Source: Ectocarpus siliculosus (taxonomy: Eukaryota; Sar; Phaeophyceae; Ectocarpales; Ectocarpaceae). Taken from it: a stretch of 64,000 nucleotides of DNA. The stretch is from contig FN647938.1 of the NCBI GenBank assembly GCA_000310025.1, positions 71,798 to 135,797 of the forward strand. Direction: 5' to 3'. Under the pieces are notes generated by a model that saw only the letters and a program-made list of their open reading frames with translations, did no database searches and was not told the origin of the DNA. Of this stretch, positions 48,801-60,700 are shown one piece after another (positions within the stretch are counted from its first letter, which is position 1; each line of letters opens with the position of its first letter). A program made the translations under genes and the position numbers.

Positions 48801-51800
48801 TCAGCTGACCCACTTGTGCCCGCAAGCCCGGTTGGTGCACACGAAAATCAATGATAAGCTCTGCGATTTGGCTCCCTGAGAAAAACGTGGGGTGGGAATG
48901 CAACAAACAACAGGCACGATCACATCAGACACGTTGGGAACGAAACCAGCAGGTGTTAGATCAACTGGAGAAATTCTTGGTTCTGTAAAGAGTAGGGAAT
49001 CAGGGGGGGAATGGGGACGAAACAGGAACTATAAACATCGGTCATCATGCAATCTGCCTTGACTCGACACCTGTGGCGAGTACTGAGGAACGCGCATCTG
49101 TCACAGTTATACAGCGGATCTGCGTACAACTTCTTCTCCATGGCTATGTACATGGATACATGACATATCGGCGCCGGAGCCGCTGGATGGATTGTCATGT
49201 CCAGCAGCAGCACGTAGTACAACACCAATACACGGGGCAGAAGGACTACTATATGCAACTCTCGTTGTGGGGTCGTCCTGTTGGATATCACGATAAGTAA
49301 GTAGAAGAGAGGCCACTGGCAGTCCAGTGCATGCATCAACCATAGCGGTATGTAGAGCGGGGCTGCCGTGCGCCATGAGCCAGCATGTGAGTTTGACTTA
49401 GATTTGGATTTTGGAACGTTTACGGTTTGATCGACGGAGAGAGACAAAAAAAGGTTGAGGGTGTGTTGTAGGAAACGTTACTTCAGTACAGAGCGTTTAC
49501 TTGGAGACACACTCGACACGCACCGAAAAATAGGAGTGTGTCGCGCACAGGTGACTGCTAAAGCACGCCCGACACTGTATGTGCAGATTAGATGCAGGGA
49601 GGGCTGATGTATCGCAATATGGTTGCTTGTGGAAGGCTGGCCAGATAGACATGATGTGCCTCTCAAGGTGCACATGCGGCGAAAAAGCAAAAAGGCAGTC
49701 CAAACAAGAGCTTGCTGATGGTAAAGTTTGACACATGTCGTTTCCTCGCCTACAAGTGTCAATAGTCCGAGTTGAACAAATGCGCAGGCAGCCCGTTCGA
49801 TGCCCATTTCAGGGAGCTAATTACTTCGCCGACTAGCAGCGAAATGATGTCGCAAGGTCGGTTGGAGTGTTTTCCGAAGGACCCCTCGGAATATGAGGCA
49901 AGAAGCAACCAGCAAGCAGCGCAAGGGAGCTGCTGGAGGGGGCGTGCGATGGTAAATAATACACCCCCATGGGTGGTACGTTGCAACATGCGTCCCCCCC
50001 TAGGGAAAACCTTCCTTGTGCGTCGTGATCCGATGTGGGACACGCCCCAAAGGCATGCGCATCGAGCACAGTGTAGTTCTAGCTCCACATCGATCTAAGT
50101 TTTGTGTCGAAGGGGTCAGTATGTGTTGACAAATTGGTGTCTTGTTGTTGCTGGCAAGCGAGATCGGCCGCTGGGTGTCGAACTGTGCTGTCGCACGCGG
50201 TGCGCAGATCGGGTGGCTTTATGTCACACAGTTGTGTCTATTAATACTGGGTCATCGTGACTCACAGTTTGGTGGACGTCGGTGAGCAGGCTGGGGAGTT
50301 CTCCATACGAAAAAAATGTTTTCGTCTGCACACGGCGGAATAGCAGCCGGATTTGGCCGAATTGCTTTTTCTAGCCGTGCTCGCTTTGCACTCAACAGCA
50401 CTGCCCATCAATGAGCAACGGTGGCGGATACGCACACGCCAGAGCCCATCGGGCAGCATCCGTGGCGTGCAAAGGGATAGGAGCGCTGGGAAACCATCCT
50501 ATTAGTTCTCTGTCGTGGACCATTTCGCATCATCAACTCTTTCTTGTGTTGGCTTGCCGAATCGGCGTTGTTCGTATACCCTACGTATGTGCGGTGAAAG
50601 CCCCCATGCCTATCGTTCTGGCTCCCAGCTACCGATTGCGTCAACAGCACCTACACCTTGCGTTCGCTCCTTCTGCTACATGCACCGACTCGCATCAAAT
50701 CCATCGGCGAGAAAGAGAACACATGAACAGAGCATGTTCTGCATCTGTAAGGGTCTTGTCTGCGATTCACTATTTGCGCCGGTCTCAGGAACATATCCGT
50801 AACGCACCCATCCAACACTTTGTGCACTTGACGTCTGGGGCGACGCACGTAATGCACCCACGCTTGGAACGATATGTCTCAATTCTAGGCTAGGGACGCA
50901 CCTCGTCTGCTTGGAAGAAGACGGCTTCGTTGTAGTTGCATTTCTCGCAGATGGCATTCTTGCTTCGTTGCAAGGTGGGGTCGTCCACGACATCGGTCTG
51001 CACAATATCTAGCTTATTCCTGACACGAATGAGCGAAAAACAGCAAAAGACGGCCAGCGACATGCATATTGCATGTTGGGGACAAGCTTGCCAAACTTAG
51101 GCGTCCCAGCAGCAAACGCGACGAACCACCGACATGCCGCCACTGAGTGGCAAGTTTGCCACAGACGAGTTTGAGGCACATTTCATACCGGAGGACACCA
51201 ATGGCCCTGCATAGCTTCAACATGTACTATCTCGACGACCAAACGTAAGTCGAGGCTGCCGTGCTCTCGTCTTAGACCAATAGCGCTACGACAACCGCGC
51301 AGGCTGAAGCCGTGCGTGCGTGCGTTTGCAGCTGCACACACTACGGGCATAGCGACACATTACATACGCCCGTTGAGCACGCGCCGCAAAAGCACGAAAG
51401 AGCACCACCCCCACCCCATTAAGAATAGCCCCAAGACTTGCTTTCGTCACAGGTGTGCTGTTGTAGAAACAAGAGCTAACCATAACACCAACAGTCTACA
51501 GTCTACCGCACTCGAACAAGCGGTTTCAGTATCGGTAGATCCGTGTGTTTACATGGCTGTCTCTACATGTGCATTGGAAACAAAACGACGGCATCGTACT
51601 ATGGTGCAAACACGGCAGCAAAATGTTTCCAACTGTACGCCTTGTACCATAGAAAATACTGCCTCGATCTCTGTTCTGCATCATGTCTTACCCTGCGGTA
51701 GTGATGAGGTTATTCCTGTAGACGCACGATCCCGATTGCGCATCCTCCTCATATTTACACCGATTGCATGAATACATCAATTTCCGGTCCGTCTTGTTCT

Positions 51801-52250
51801 CTTTCGGGTGCATGATGTTATTGCTGCGAAGGCACAGGGAAAACACAATACAAGCAGATTGTACCGAGGTATCGGAGAATGCGAAAAAGATCTCGAGCAC
51901 TCGTTTCCCTTAAGGACAAAATCAATTCGATTGCCCACCCCGAACACGAGGCAAACCAATGCAATTGACCAGTGCACCAGTGTCGACGGACATCGTATCG
52001 ACAGCGCCGATGGTACATATGGCCCAGCTGCAGCGCACCGCCATGCTTACAGGTCTACACCACAAGACAACAGTGCGAGTGGGCACATGCGGCAGGTATC
52101 ACGCTGCAGTGCACTACCATGCTTGTAGGTCTAAATCACACAATAACCGTGCGAGTGGGCACAGTGCACGGTACCATGCGCGAATAAAGCAATATCTCAC
52201 GGTGCCTATATCCATCCATACATCACCCACCATTCGCTGCAGAATCGCAT
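48801..52250 (-). CDS. RPB9: RNA polymerase II subunit Rpb9
   Basis: Rpb9 supports transcript fidelity and start-site choice in Pol II. Exons: 52250-52231 (20 nt: MRFCSE plus two bases), 51823-51692, 51019-50902, 48875-48801. Phases 2, 2, 0 all fit and total 345 nt, giving 114 residues (human 125). The first zinc ribbon has FCSEC and YSCNRC with NNIMHPKE between. The middle part reads CVYRNNLITTAG then NKLDIVQTDVVDDPTLQRSK. The second ribbon has CEKC, the diagnostic NEAVFFQ, then FVCTNRACGHKWVS-stop. The C-x4-C pair of the second ribbon and the EAVFFQ motif separate Rpb9 from TFIIS and Rpa12. The last intron is 2 kb and holds nothing recognised. ATG 52250 has an in-frame stop upstream, so the start is secure unless another exon exists. 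Confidence 0.93.
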
Positions 52251-52402
52251 AGTATCCGCCACTGATCATTTGATGAAGAGGAAAGATGGCCCGCAAGGCA
52301 ACGTCCGCAGCAGATCAACGAGGCAAGAAGGGGGACCGAGAGAGAACCATTCCGTCAGTCGAGTAAAAGATGGCAAGTACATTTTCGTCAATACCCGCAG
52401 TT

Positions 52403-53350
52403 AAACACCGCTTTTTATGGGAGCATAAAGTTGCGAGAAAAGTTCAAGTTCGCAAAGTTTTCTGGCAACTTTTCTCTCGTACGCTCCTTCATAGGAACAA
52501 ACAGTCACGCCAAACGTATGGAAACTTTCACTTTTGACAATAATCGCGCGGTATGTAGCAAAATTTTGCACAATATTTCGCGACAAACGTGTCGAACAAA
52601 AGTTTCGAGGCGAGACTTGCACCAATCCACGTCAAGCACCTGCCCCTACCAAGCACGTAGACTCTCTCCAGCCACACACACACGCATGATCAACGCGATA
52701 AATGAACGGCCAAGTCAGAATACTTGATCGACGAGTTGGAATTGCCTGCGATGGTCGCAGCTGTGTAGAATACTATTGGTAGAGTCTGCGTCAACAATTG
52801 TGTTGAATGTGAGCATCATCGAGGTCTTCCTGGCTTCGAAGGGAATGCACGCCAGGTTTTGGGCCAACTCGTTTTCCGAGCTTTTGTTGCACGCTCTGGC
52901 CGGTTTCGCGGTGTCGTATGAACGGGTGTGCCTGCTTCTCGCCGTTGCTCAATACACAAAAACGAGCACGCTTCCGCATTCCACCAGTCCCGTGAAGAAA
53001 CCTCCACGTGAAAACTTCCTTCGCCCCATAATGAGCGTGCAACAAAAAATGTTCAATACAAAAGTTCCCCACCAAAAGTTACACCTTCCCGTCATCACAT
53101 ACAGATAGATGCACAAGATGGCTACCAAACTGTCTTGTTGACCCTGTTTCCCGCGGGGGAGATATCGCTGTGTGCTGCTAGGGAAATCGTGGAAAGACAG
53201 GTAGCTTTCGCTGATGCTCTGGATTCATTGTCAATCTAGCTTTGACTCTTTTTTATCGATAGAGATGGGTCCATTGTGTCATGATAAGAAAATAAAAATA
53301 AAATTCCCAACTTTTCGCGTAACTTTGTGCTCCCATAAACAGGGGCGTTT
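52403..53350. mobile_element. MITE-like element with 42-bp terminal inverted repeats
   Basis: 52403-52444 pairs in reverse complement with 53309-53350 at 36 of 42 bases; the core is tttatgggagca. The roughly 860-bp interior codes for nothing recognised. I could not define a target duplication. It lies just upstream of the Rpb9 start. Confidence 0.75.
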
Positions 53351-53424
53351 TATGCCAACGGAGTTGGATTGAAAGTCAATATCTGGGCACCGCGCAGAAC
53401 CAAAAAGGCAGTACTGTTATTATT

Positions 53425-53909
53425 ACCCCGATTTATGGGAACAAAATCTTGTTTTGGGTAAATCTTGTCTTTTTCGGCCTTTTGGGCAGTCTGCTTCCCG
53501 AACGAATGCGAATCAGCTGTTCCACCTTCGAGAAGAGTAATAGCTTTGGCTGAGATGTCTACAGATTTGCCTATTTGTTTCGCAAGGGTCCCCGTTTGAG
53601 TTTTTTCAAAATGTGCAATTTTCACGCAAGATCCTTCCAAAACCAGCATTTTTTCAAATCTTGGAAAATCTTGACCCAAGATTTGCTCGGAGTTGGCTAT
53701 TCGGCTCAATCTTGGACGAATTTGCAAATCTTGCTCTGCTGGAAAAAAATCACACGTGGACCCTGGCGAAACAATTAGGTGATCTGTAGACATCTCAACC
53801 AAAGCTGTGACTTTTCTTGAGGGTTCCATTCGTTCGCGACGCAGGCTGCCCAAAAGGTCGAAAAAAGCAAGATTTGCTCAAAGGAAGATTTGCTCCCCAT
53901 AAAGATGGG
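53425..53909. mobile_element. Second MITE-like element with roughly 90-bp inverted ends
   Basis: The left arm (53425 to about 53515) and right arm (about 53815-53909) are inverted copies, sharing tttatggg, aaatctt, the cctttttgggcag-type block and gaacgaatg in mirrored order. The outer tttatggg resembles the neighbouring element's ends, so both may be moved by the same transposase. The interior is rich in the short motif aaatcttg. Confidence 0.75.
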
Positions 53910-54264
53910 TCCTGTACGTCCTGTGTGACTCCGGCTGATACGCTGATACGTCGAACATATATACATATCATGTGTGTAGGCTAGCTTGGGCTAGCACCAG
54001 AATAAATGACGCACACACACCCTTTGAGTGCGCTGTGGGAACAGGAAATATGCTGTGTCACCACATCGGCTGATACATACTCTGTAGACTGACTACCCTG
54101 CCGTCGCATCCAGCAATAGACACCAGACCCAGACACCAGACACGCGTGCGGCGTAACCAACTACTCCTATAATAATAGACATACAGGTACTTTCTGACGC
54201 TATGACTTCATTGCTAATCCGTCTCAGACTCTATGACAGAGATAGCTTCGTTGTGTCATTTTAA

Positions 54265-54277
54265 CCCTTTCGTGACT
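54265..54277 (+). repeat. piggyBac left terminal inverted repeat
   Basis: ccctttcgtgact directly after TTAA 54261-54264. Confidence 0.92.
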
Positions 54278-55224
54278 GGGTTCTTTCTGGATCTTCCGCG
54301 TTTTTTTTTGTTCTGCCGGGACCGAATAGACCGATGAGTCATGAGACACACACACACGACACCTGCACTTGAACGTTTGCACGTTTGTTTGCGCACCAAC
54401 AGGTTCCCACATGGGTCAACCGCACGCACCCCATGGTGCCACAAAGGTTTAGTGCCCAACAGCAGCGTAACCCTCACGTGAAGAATGTGATGAGTGACCG
54501 ATAACTACACTGACTGCTGTACTGCTGTATGTAGGTGCTGTCGGAAACCGGAGGAGAGAGAGAGGAGAGGGCGCCGTATTTCTTTACCCCAAACACGATT
54601 ACATGGTGATAGTCTACATGGATACAGCAGCAGCAGTAGAGATACATCGCATGCACAGCAGTTCTACCCCGCCGCCGATGCAGCACACTGGCGCAAGGCA
54701 TGGCACCGCCTCCAATGCCACTTGGTTGGGTGGTAAATCCAGCGGAGACAAGAAGCACACACGCACGCGGTTTGTTTGTTGGATGCATGCATGCGAAACG
54801 AAATGAAAAAGCACCAGCAGCAGCAGCAGCAGCCCGCCGCAGCAGCAGCAGCAAGCACGAGCCGCGCGAGAGATAAACTATGCCTTGTGGTGGCGGTTGG
54901 TTGAAGACGGACAAGGAATACACTCGAACACACACGCGCGCAGGAGAACTCGGGGAGAGGCCTCGTAAGCTTGGCCTTCAGTTCTGCAACCACATTCCGA
55001 AGGCAAGGAAGAAGGCACACAAGTCAACAGCGAGAGCATGCTTTATCGTACCAGATAAAGACAGGTTTTATCATGCCTCCTATCGTGCCTGTAGTCACGA
55101 AAACCCTCTCAAAAACGCGAAGGCACGGGGGCGGGTGTCTCTTTTTGACACTTTGTCACTCCGCCACAGCCTGCCAGCACAACAGCAGCAACAACAGCAG
55201 TACAGCAGTACCAACATCACCACC

Positions 55225-56480
55225 ATGGACCCAGAGGACATCGCTCAGTTCTGGGAGGCCAAAGCGGCTGAGTGGGACCCAGTGAATGCTCCCCTAGTTG
55301 TGTGGGACGAGCTGGTTCTCATCGCGGACACAACACCCCAGCTCCTGCCCGAGGCGACATCTGCTGCAGCCAGGGCGGTTGGGAAGCGGTTCTGCTGCCA
55401 CGGGGACAACGAGCCCCAGCCCCTCCCAGACATAAGGGACCTGGCAGCAAGGAGGACCGCAGCTCAGCAGCACCCCGGACTCTGCGGGTACCACCACTCC
55501 CGCTGGATCGGGGATGTAGATTTCTCAAAGGCAGCCGAGAGGAGCTCGGGGGGGCAGGTCACAGCGAAGCGTCTGAGGAATCAAGTAAGTATAGTACAAT
55601 TGATATTTGGCAACCCCACAAATGATGGGCTGCTGACCCAGATTCGGTTGTGCACCTGCTGTGCGCGTTGCACCTCGTGTATTATAGGTGTGCTTCACGT
55701 TCAGCTTTGTTTGACATGGTGGCTTGTAAGAGTGCTACAACAGCAGTACACTAGGCCCACAAACTTCAACCTGGACTAACGTGCGTGTGTTTTTCGAGCC
55801 TGCGGATCAATGCAGCTGCCAGACAGATCATATCACCACACGAAGTAGACAGGAAAGAGGGATGAGAGACCTGAAAGACGCGTTTACAGCAACCCTATCC
55901 CTATGAACCTCCGCAATGCTCAGCAAATGCTCTGGAAAGACAAGCGGCGCCCAGCGCGTCGACTCCCCTTTTGAGACAGATATGGTGTTATCTTCCGTAT
56001 CAGTTAGGTTGGAGACTCTCCCATTTCGTACGAATAGGCTGGCAGCCCGCAGCTTTGTACTCCCCGCATTAGACAGTAGTAGGGGTAACGATGTACTGGG
56101 GAGGCCGAGCATAATTTTCTGTCTTGTCCGAAGTTAGGTTTTGTAATCCGAACGGGCGGTTAGTAGTCCGAACGGAGAAAAAGACGCACGCGCCGCCCCA
56201 TTGCGTGAACGTCTGTCTCTCACAGATACTGCATGCCACGTAACGTTTGTTGGCTCTCCATTTTCCCACGAAAGACTGGAGTGCACGCTCTAAAAAAACA
56301 AGCCTACGTCGTCGTTTTTTCCCCCGCAACGTGCAGGCTTCGTTCGACGTGAGCACCCGCCTCAACGCGAGGGGTCGTGGCGTTCAAATCACGAGGAGGG
56401 ACTGCTTCACGCAGGCGTGCCGCGCGGTGTGGCCGGGAGACGAAGCCATACCAGCGGCCATTGCGGAGGCATTGTCGTGA
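55225..56480 (+). CDS. Unknown accessory protein of the piggyBac element (copy 2)
   Basis: Same two-exon gene as in copy 1: 55225-55584 and 56337-56480, phase 0, 167 residues, with no amino-acid change seen. An upstream frame (54880 on) is longer but lies in CAG-repeat-rich leader; the caccATGG start at 55225 is preferred. That both exons and the splice sites are intact in both copies argues that the protein matters to the element, although the copies are young enough that decay might not yet show. Function unknown. Confidence 0.6.
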
Positions 56481-57746
56481 TTCTCGAGCGCGTGTTTTAG
56501 GCTGATCATGGAGCCTGAGGGGTGGGGTGGGGGGGTGGAGAGGGTTTCGTACTTACAAGAGTTTCGAGCAGACCCTCAAGGTTTGCGCTTGGCTAGTTTG
56601 CAGGGCGTCGTGCCCCCGCATGACTTTGAGTTCGCTGGGTTTGTCGTTCAATTCGCTGGGGTTATTTGGAGAAAGAGTGCTGCAAGGCACAACTCGGTGG
56701 AACAACCGATGGTGCAATGGTGTGATCTGAAAATTCCGTATGTTTCGTCGCATGTTGCAGGCGCACTCGCCGGGAGATGTGTATTGCATTTTCGCAGAGA
56801 TCAGCGCCTTGGTTTCGAGATGAAGAAATGGAATAAACATGGAACAAATGATCTTGCAAGTATTCACGACTTGATCGCATGAAGGTCTCCGGAATGTCTG
56901 TCATTGGCACACGGTTGGATTCCGATGCCGTTTGCGGTCTCTGAACTACTGGTGAGCACCACCGGCACGTGGTGTGTATGACGTTGTCGCACGAAAGGAC
57001 TAGACTACACCGCACGCAGTGAAAAAACTAAAGTGCCAGGAAAACGTTGTTTATCTAGATGCCGAAGACTTCTTTCGATTTTATCTGCAAACCTTGGTAT
57101 CTGCAAACCTTGTACACTTCGTACTCCATTCCTTGTCTACGTGCGAACATGTCTGTCGACCAAAGCACGGGATACCGACGCCAAACCTAAGGCTCTTGCC
57201 ACATAGGTTTCGGGTTAAAAACGACACACAACGAGCGATACACGAGCCGTGGCTAATCGCAACAACACTGACAGTAGTTACAAGCGAATGGGGGCTAAAG
57301 GGGGGGGGGCTAAAAACTCACTACCGCAGGTGACACCGCCGGCGCCCACCAACAGTTGCCCGACAAGCACTCTTCACCGCATATCCCGGAGGACGCTTCA
57401 GACTCTAAAGACACACGCTTTCAGAAATAGCGCGGAATAAAAGACCTACAATATTGTGATTCAGTAACTTGCACTTTATCTCGCAAGGATGAAAACGATC
57501 GTACTTCGACCGCTACATGATACAGATGGGTGGTAAACAAGTACACAACACAAACGCCCCACACTATAATACCACTGCTATCGGGAAGACACAACAGGTA
57601 AACGACGGAGTAAAACATTTTCATGACGGACGGGAAGATGATGCGCTACGATCAGTCTGCCTGCCAAAAAATATGTCAAGGGACCCTTACACGAGTCGAT
57701 CCCTGTTTCCTCCGCCCGAAACACTCGCAACAACAACAAAAAACGG

Positions 57747-60700
57747 TCACGAGCACCAGTTCATATCCTTCCGTGTCCTTTTTCCGAACTTCGAGGCCTC
57801 CCGTTCAGCCCGTGCGGCCCTAGCGTGCCTCGCCGGGTTCTCGAAGCATCCCTTGCACATCAAAACCCCCCCGCCCCCCTCCCGCCCTGCACCGCAGAAC
57901 GCCTCGCAGGCACACCCTTCTCTTGTCGTTTTCTTGCATCCGGGGTACATGCACTTGCGTTTTGTCTTAATGTGAACGCTCCCCCAAACGTCCTTCGGGG
58001 GTTCCGTATCTTTGACCTGTCTCCCCCCCTTGTTGAGGCTACCAACACCGCACCTCCCCATGAGCTCCGTCGACATCTGTTCGTCCCAGTCCGACCTCTC
58101 AAGATTGGCCAACCTGCGGAGCTCCTTCACCACTCCCTCCAACTCCATCGACGACTCAAGGTCTAGGTCTCCTCTCTCGAGCCTCTCCTTCGCTTCACCG
58201 TCCCAGAAGGCTACCAAAGCCTTGAACATCACGAAAATGTTGGTGAACGTCTGCTCAATCTTGGCCTCCATCACTCGCCGCCAGTAGTTCGTGCACGCCT
58301 TGTGGTCATGGGCGTGGGAACCATTCTGTTGGTCGGCCGTATCTACTCCCCCCATGTTGGCCACGTAATCCTTACGCATCCACGGCTGCTGTAGCTCCAT
58401 GGGTTTCCCCTTCTGCCCAGCTTTGCGCAGGCTGGACACGCACGAAAAGGGGCAGGCAGGCGGGGGGCAGGCGGAACACATGGGTCAGGCACCACACTTG
58501 CGGCTGCGGCGACGACGAACTGGATGGAGGTCGTCGGACGTAGCAACCGTTTTATTTCACCACATGAAAAAATGGAGGAGCGTGGTCCAACAGTCAGAAC
58601 GCTCGAAGTCTCCGACGGGTAAAACTCACCTGATGTGCCACTTCGAATCGAAGTCCGGGTTAGGGGTGTTGTCCTCGTCCAACAATCGAGGAGGAGCGTT
58701 GCCGTCCGAGCAGTGGATGAAACGGCAGTACAACAGCTCGAACAAGTCACGCGGCATGCACGCCCTCACTAGAGGATAGTCGTCGTGCAACGATCTACTC
58801 CAGTGCTTCCTCATGCGCGTTTTCTTGGTGAGCCCCATCGTGATCGTGATGCCCAGCATGCCGTAGATGTGCTTGCGCTCGAATGCGGGTTCCGGCAGGG
58901 TGACCCTGCCTAGAGTTCTCGTCTTCTTCATCTGATGCTCCTTGCGCTTCTCCGTAGCTCCGGGGGGTGGTGGTGTGGTGCAAAGGTTCACGTACTTGTT
59001 GGTCTGGAAAAGTATCACGTTTCGCGCGGAAGAGGTCAGGGACAACAAGACGGAGCGAAGATTAGCATATTCGCCCCAGAGGTCGCGCCGAGGTGTCGTA
59101 TATATACACAATGATTGTTGATGCAAGCCGTGGCAGCACAGACATGTTTGATTAAATTAATCCGCATATGCCTTCCGCGGGTGTCTTGGAACGTAAGCAA
59201 TACCGCAAGGGGCCACAACAGACTGTGTTCTCAGGCATCTACCTAGTACCCGCTTTCAATTGTTGGGTTGGTCGGGTGGATATCGGTAATCAAATTACAA
59301 CATACATAACAGGGATCCCGCGCGCTGGATAGGGGGGGGGGAGGGTGCTTCTCTACAGGGAGTACATTCCGCGGTATTGCATCCGCCCTTGCAAACCACC
59401 CCATGCACGATACGCTGGTACGTAGCACGTCAGGAGGGAAGTATGCATGAACACCGCATAAACCCCCGTGTGTTTGACAATCTTGATGAGCTGTGATCTA
59501 CATTCGGCCAGTATGATTAGGCGACCAAGGCATGCAGACGACATCATGCAGTGTAAACACCAACAAAGGGCATACAATTCATCCCGCCCCCCCCCCTCCC
59601 CCCCTTCCCGCGGAACTACTTTCAAGTCCGACGCATAACGGCTCGGTCTCTTACTTGCGTGCAACCCCCCTACTGAGTTGTTCGAGTGCAACTTAATAAG
59701 GAATGCGACCACACGAAAACACCAATGCTCACCTTTTGCACGAAAAGATCTACTGCCTTGTCGGGGAACATCATGTTGAAGCACGTCTTCATCAAACCAC
59801 TCAGCGGGAACTCTCCGTTCTCGTCGCGGCCGCCCATGAAGGTATCGAGAGAGGGCAACTTCGATCGCGCGGACGCCGACAGCGAAGCAGCGCTGACCGC
59901 TTGCCGCCGGGTTCTCTTCTTGTGGTCCGTCGTTCCCGCAAAGTCAGGAATGCCGCGGTCAGTCCACGCCACCTCCGGGTACTCCTCCGCCTCAGCTTTC
60001 AACTCCTCCTGCTCCTGCTGCTGCTGCTTCTCTAGCTCCTCTCTCTCTTGTCGCTCCTCCTCCTCCACCTCCTGCCGCGGCCGAAGCTGGTTTTCTTTTT
60101 CCTTTTCTGCCGCTTTCTTGAGCCTCTCCTTCTCCCTGTCGCGTATGGCCTTGAGCTGGGTTGAGCACGTCGTCGGCAAACAGCGGAAACAGAGCGGCAG
60201 GTGTGTCAATTCATACCCTGCCGTGTTGTGTTCAATCATCCCGAAAAAAAATAAAGTCGTACGAGGCGACGGTGTCACTAACACCTACGAATCGAGCGAG
60301 CGAGAGATTCACATGAAACTGACACGGCGATCAAAAGTAACACCATACAGGGCCAGTAGGGTGTTCAGGTCACGCACATGCATTTACATACTCCGAATCG
60401 TGAACTCGACATTCGTTGCCCCCCTGCCAACATTGGAAACCACACCCGTGTTGAGCAACAGGAGCCAGGCACGGAGGCGTCAACATGATCATGCAAGCAA
60501 CCAGGTGCTTTTTACCAACACTTCTAAGATTATTTTTGGTAGAGACTAGCGACCACACGAGGCGAAACAAAGTGCCTACCTAGACACGCGTTTGTTCAGC
60601 GTTGATAGGGCACTCTCTACTCGGTATTCCAAGCGAAAAAAAAAACGCAAGAAACTGCTACAGCAGTATTGATTCGCACTATTTATCGGACTCAACTTTT

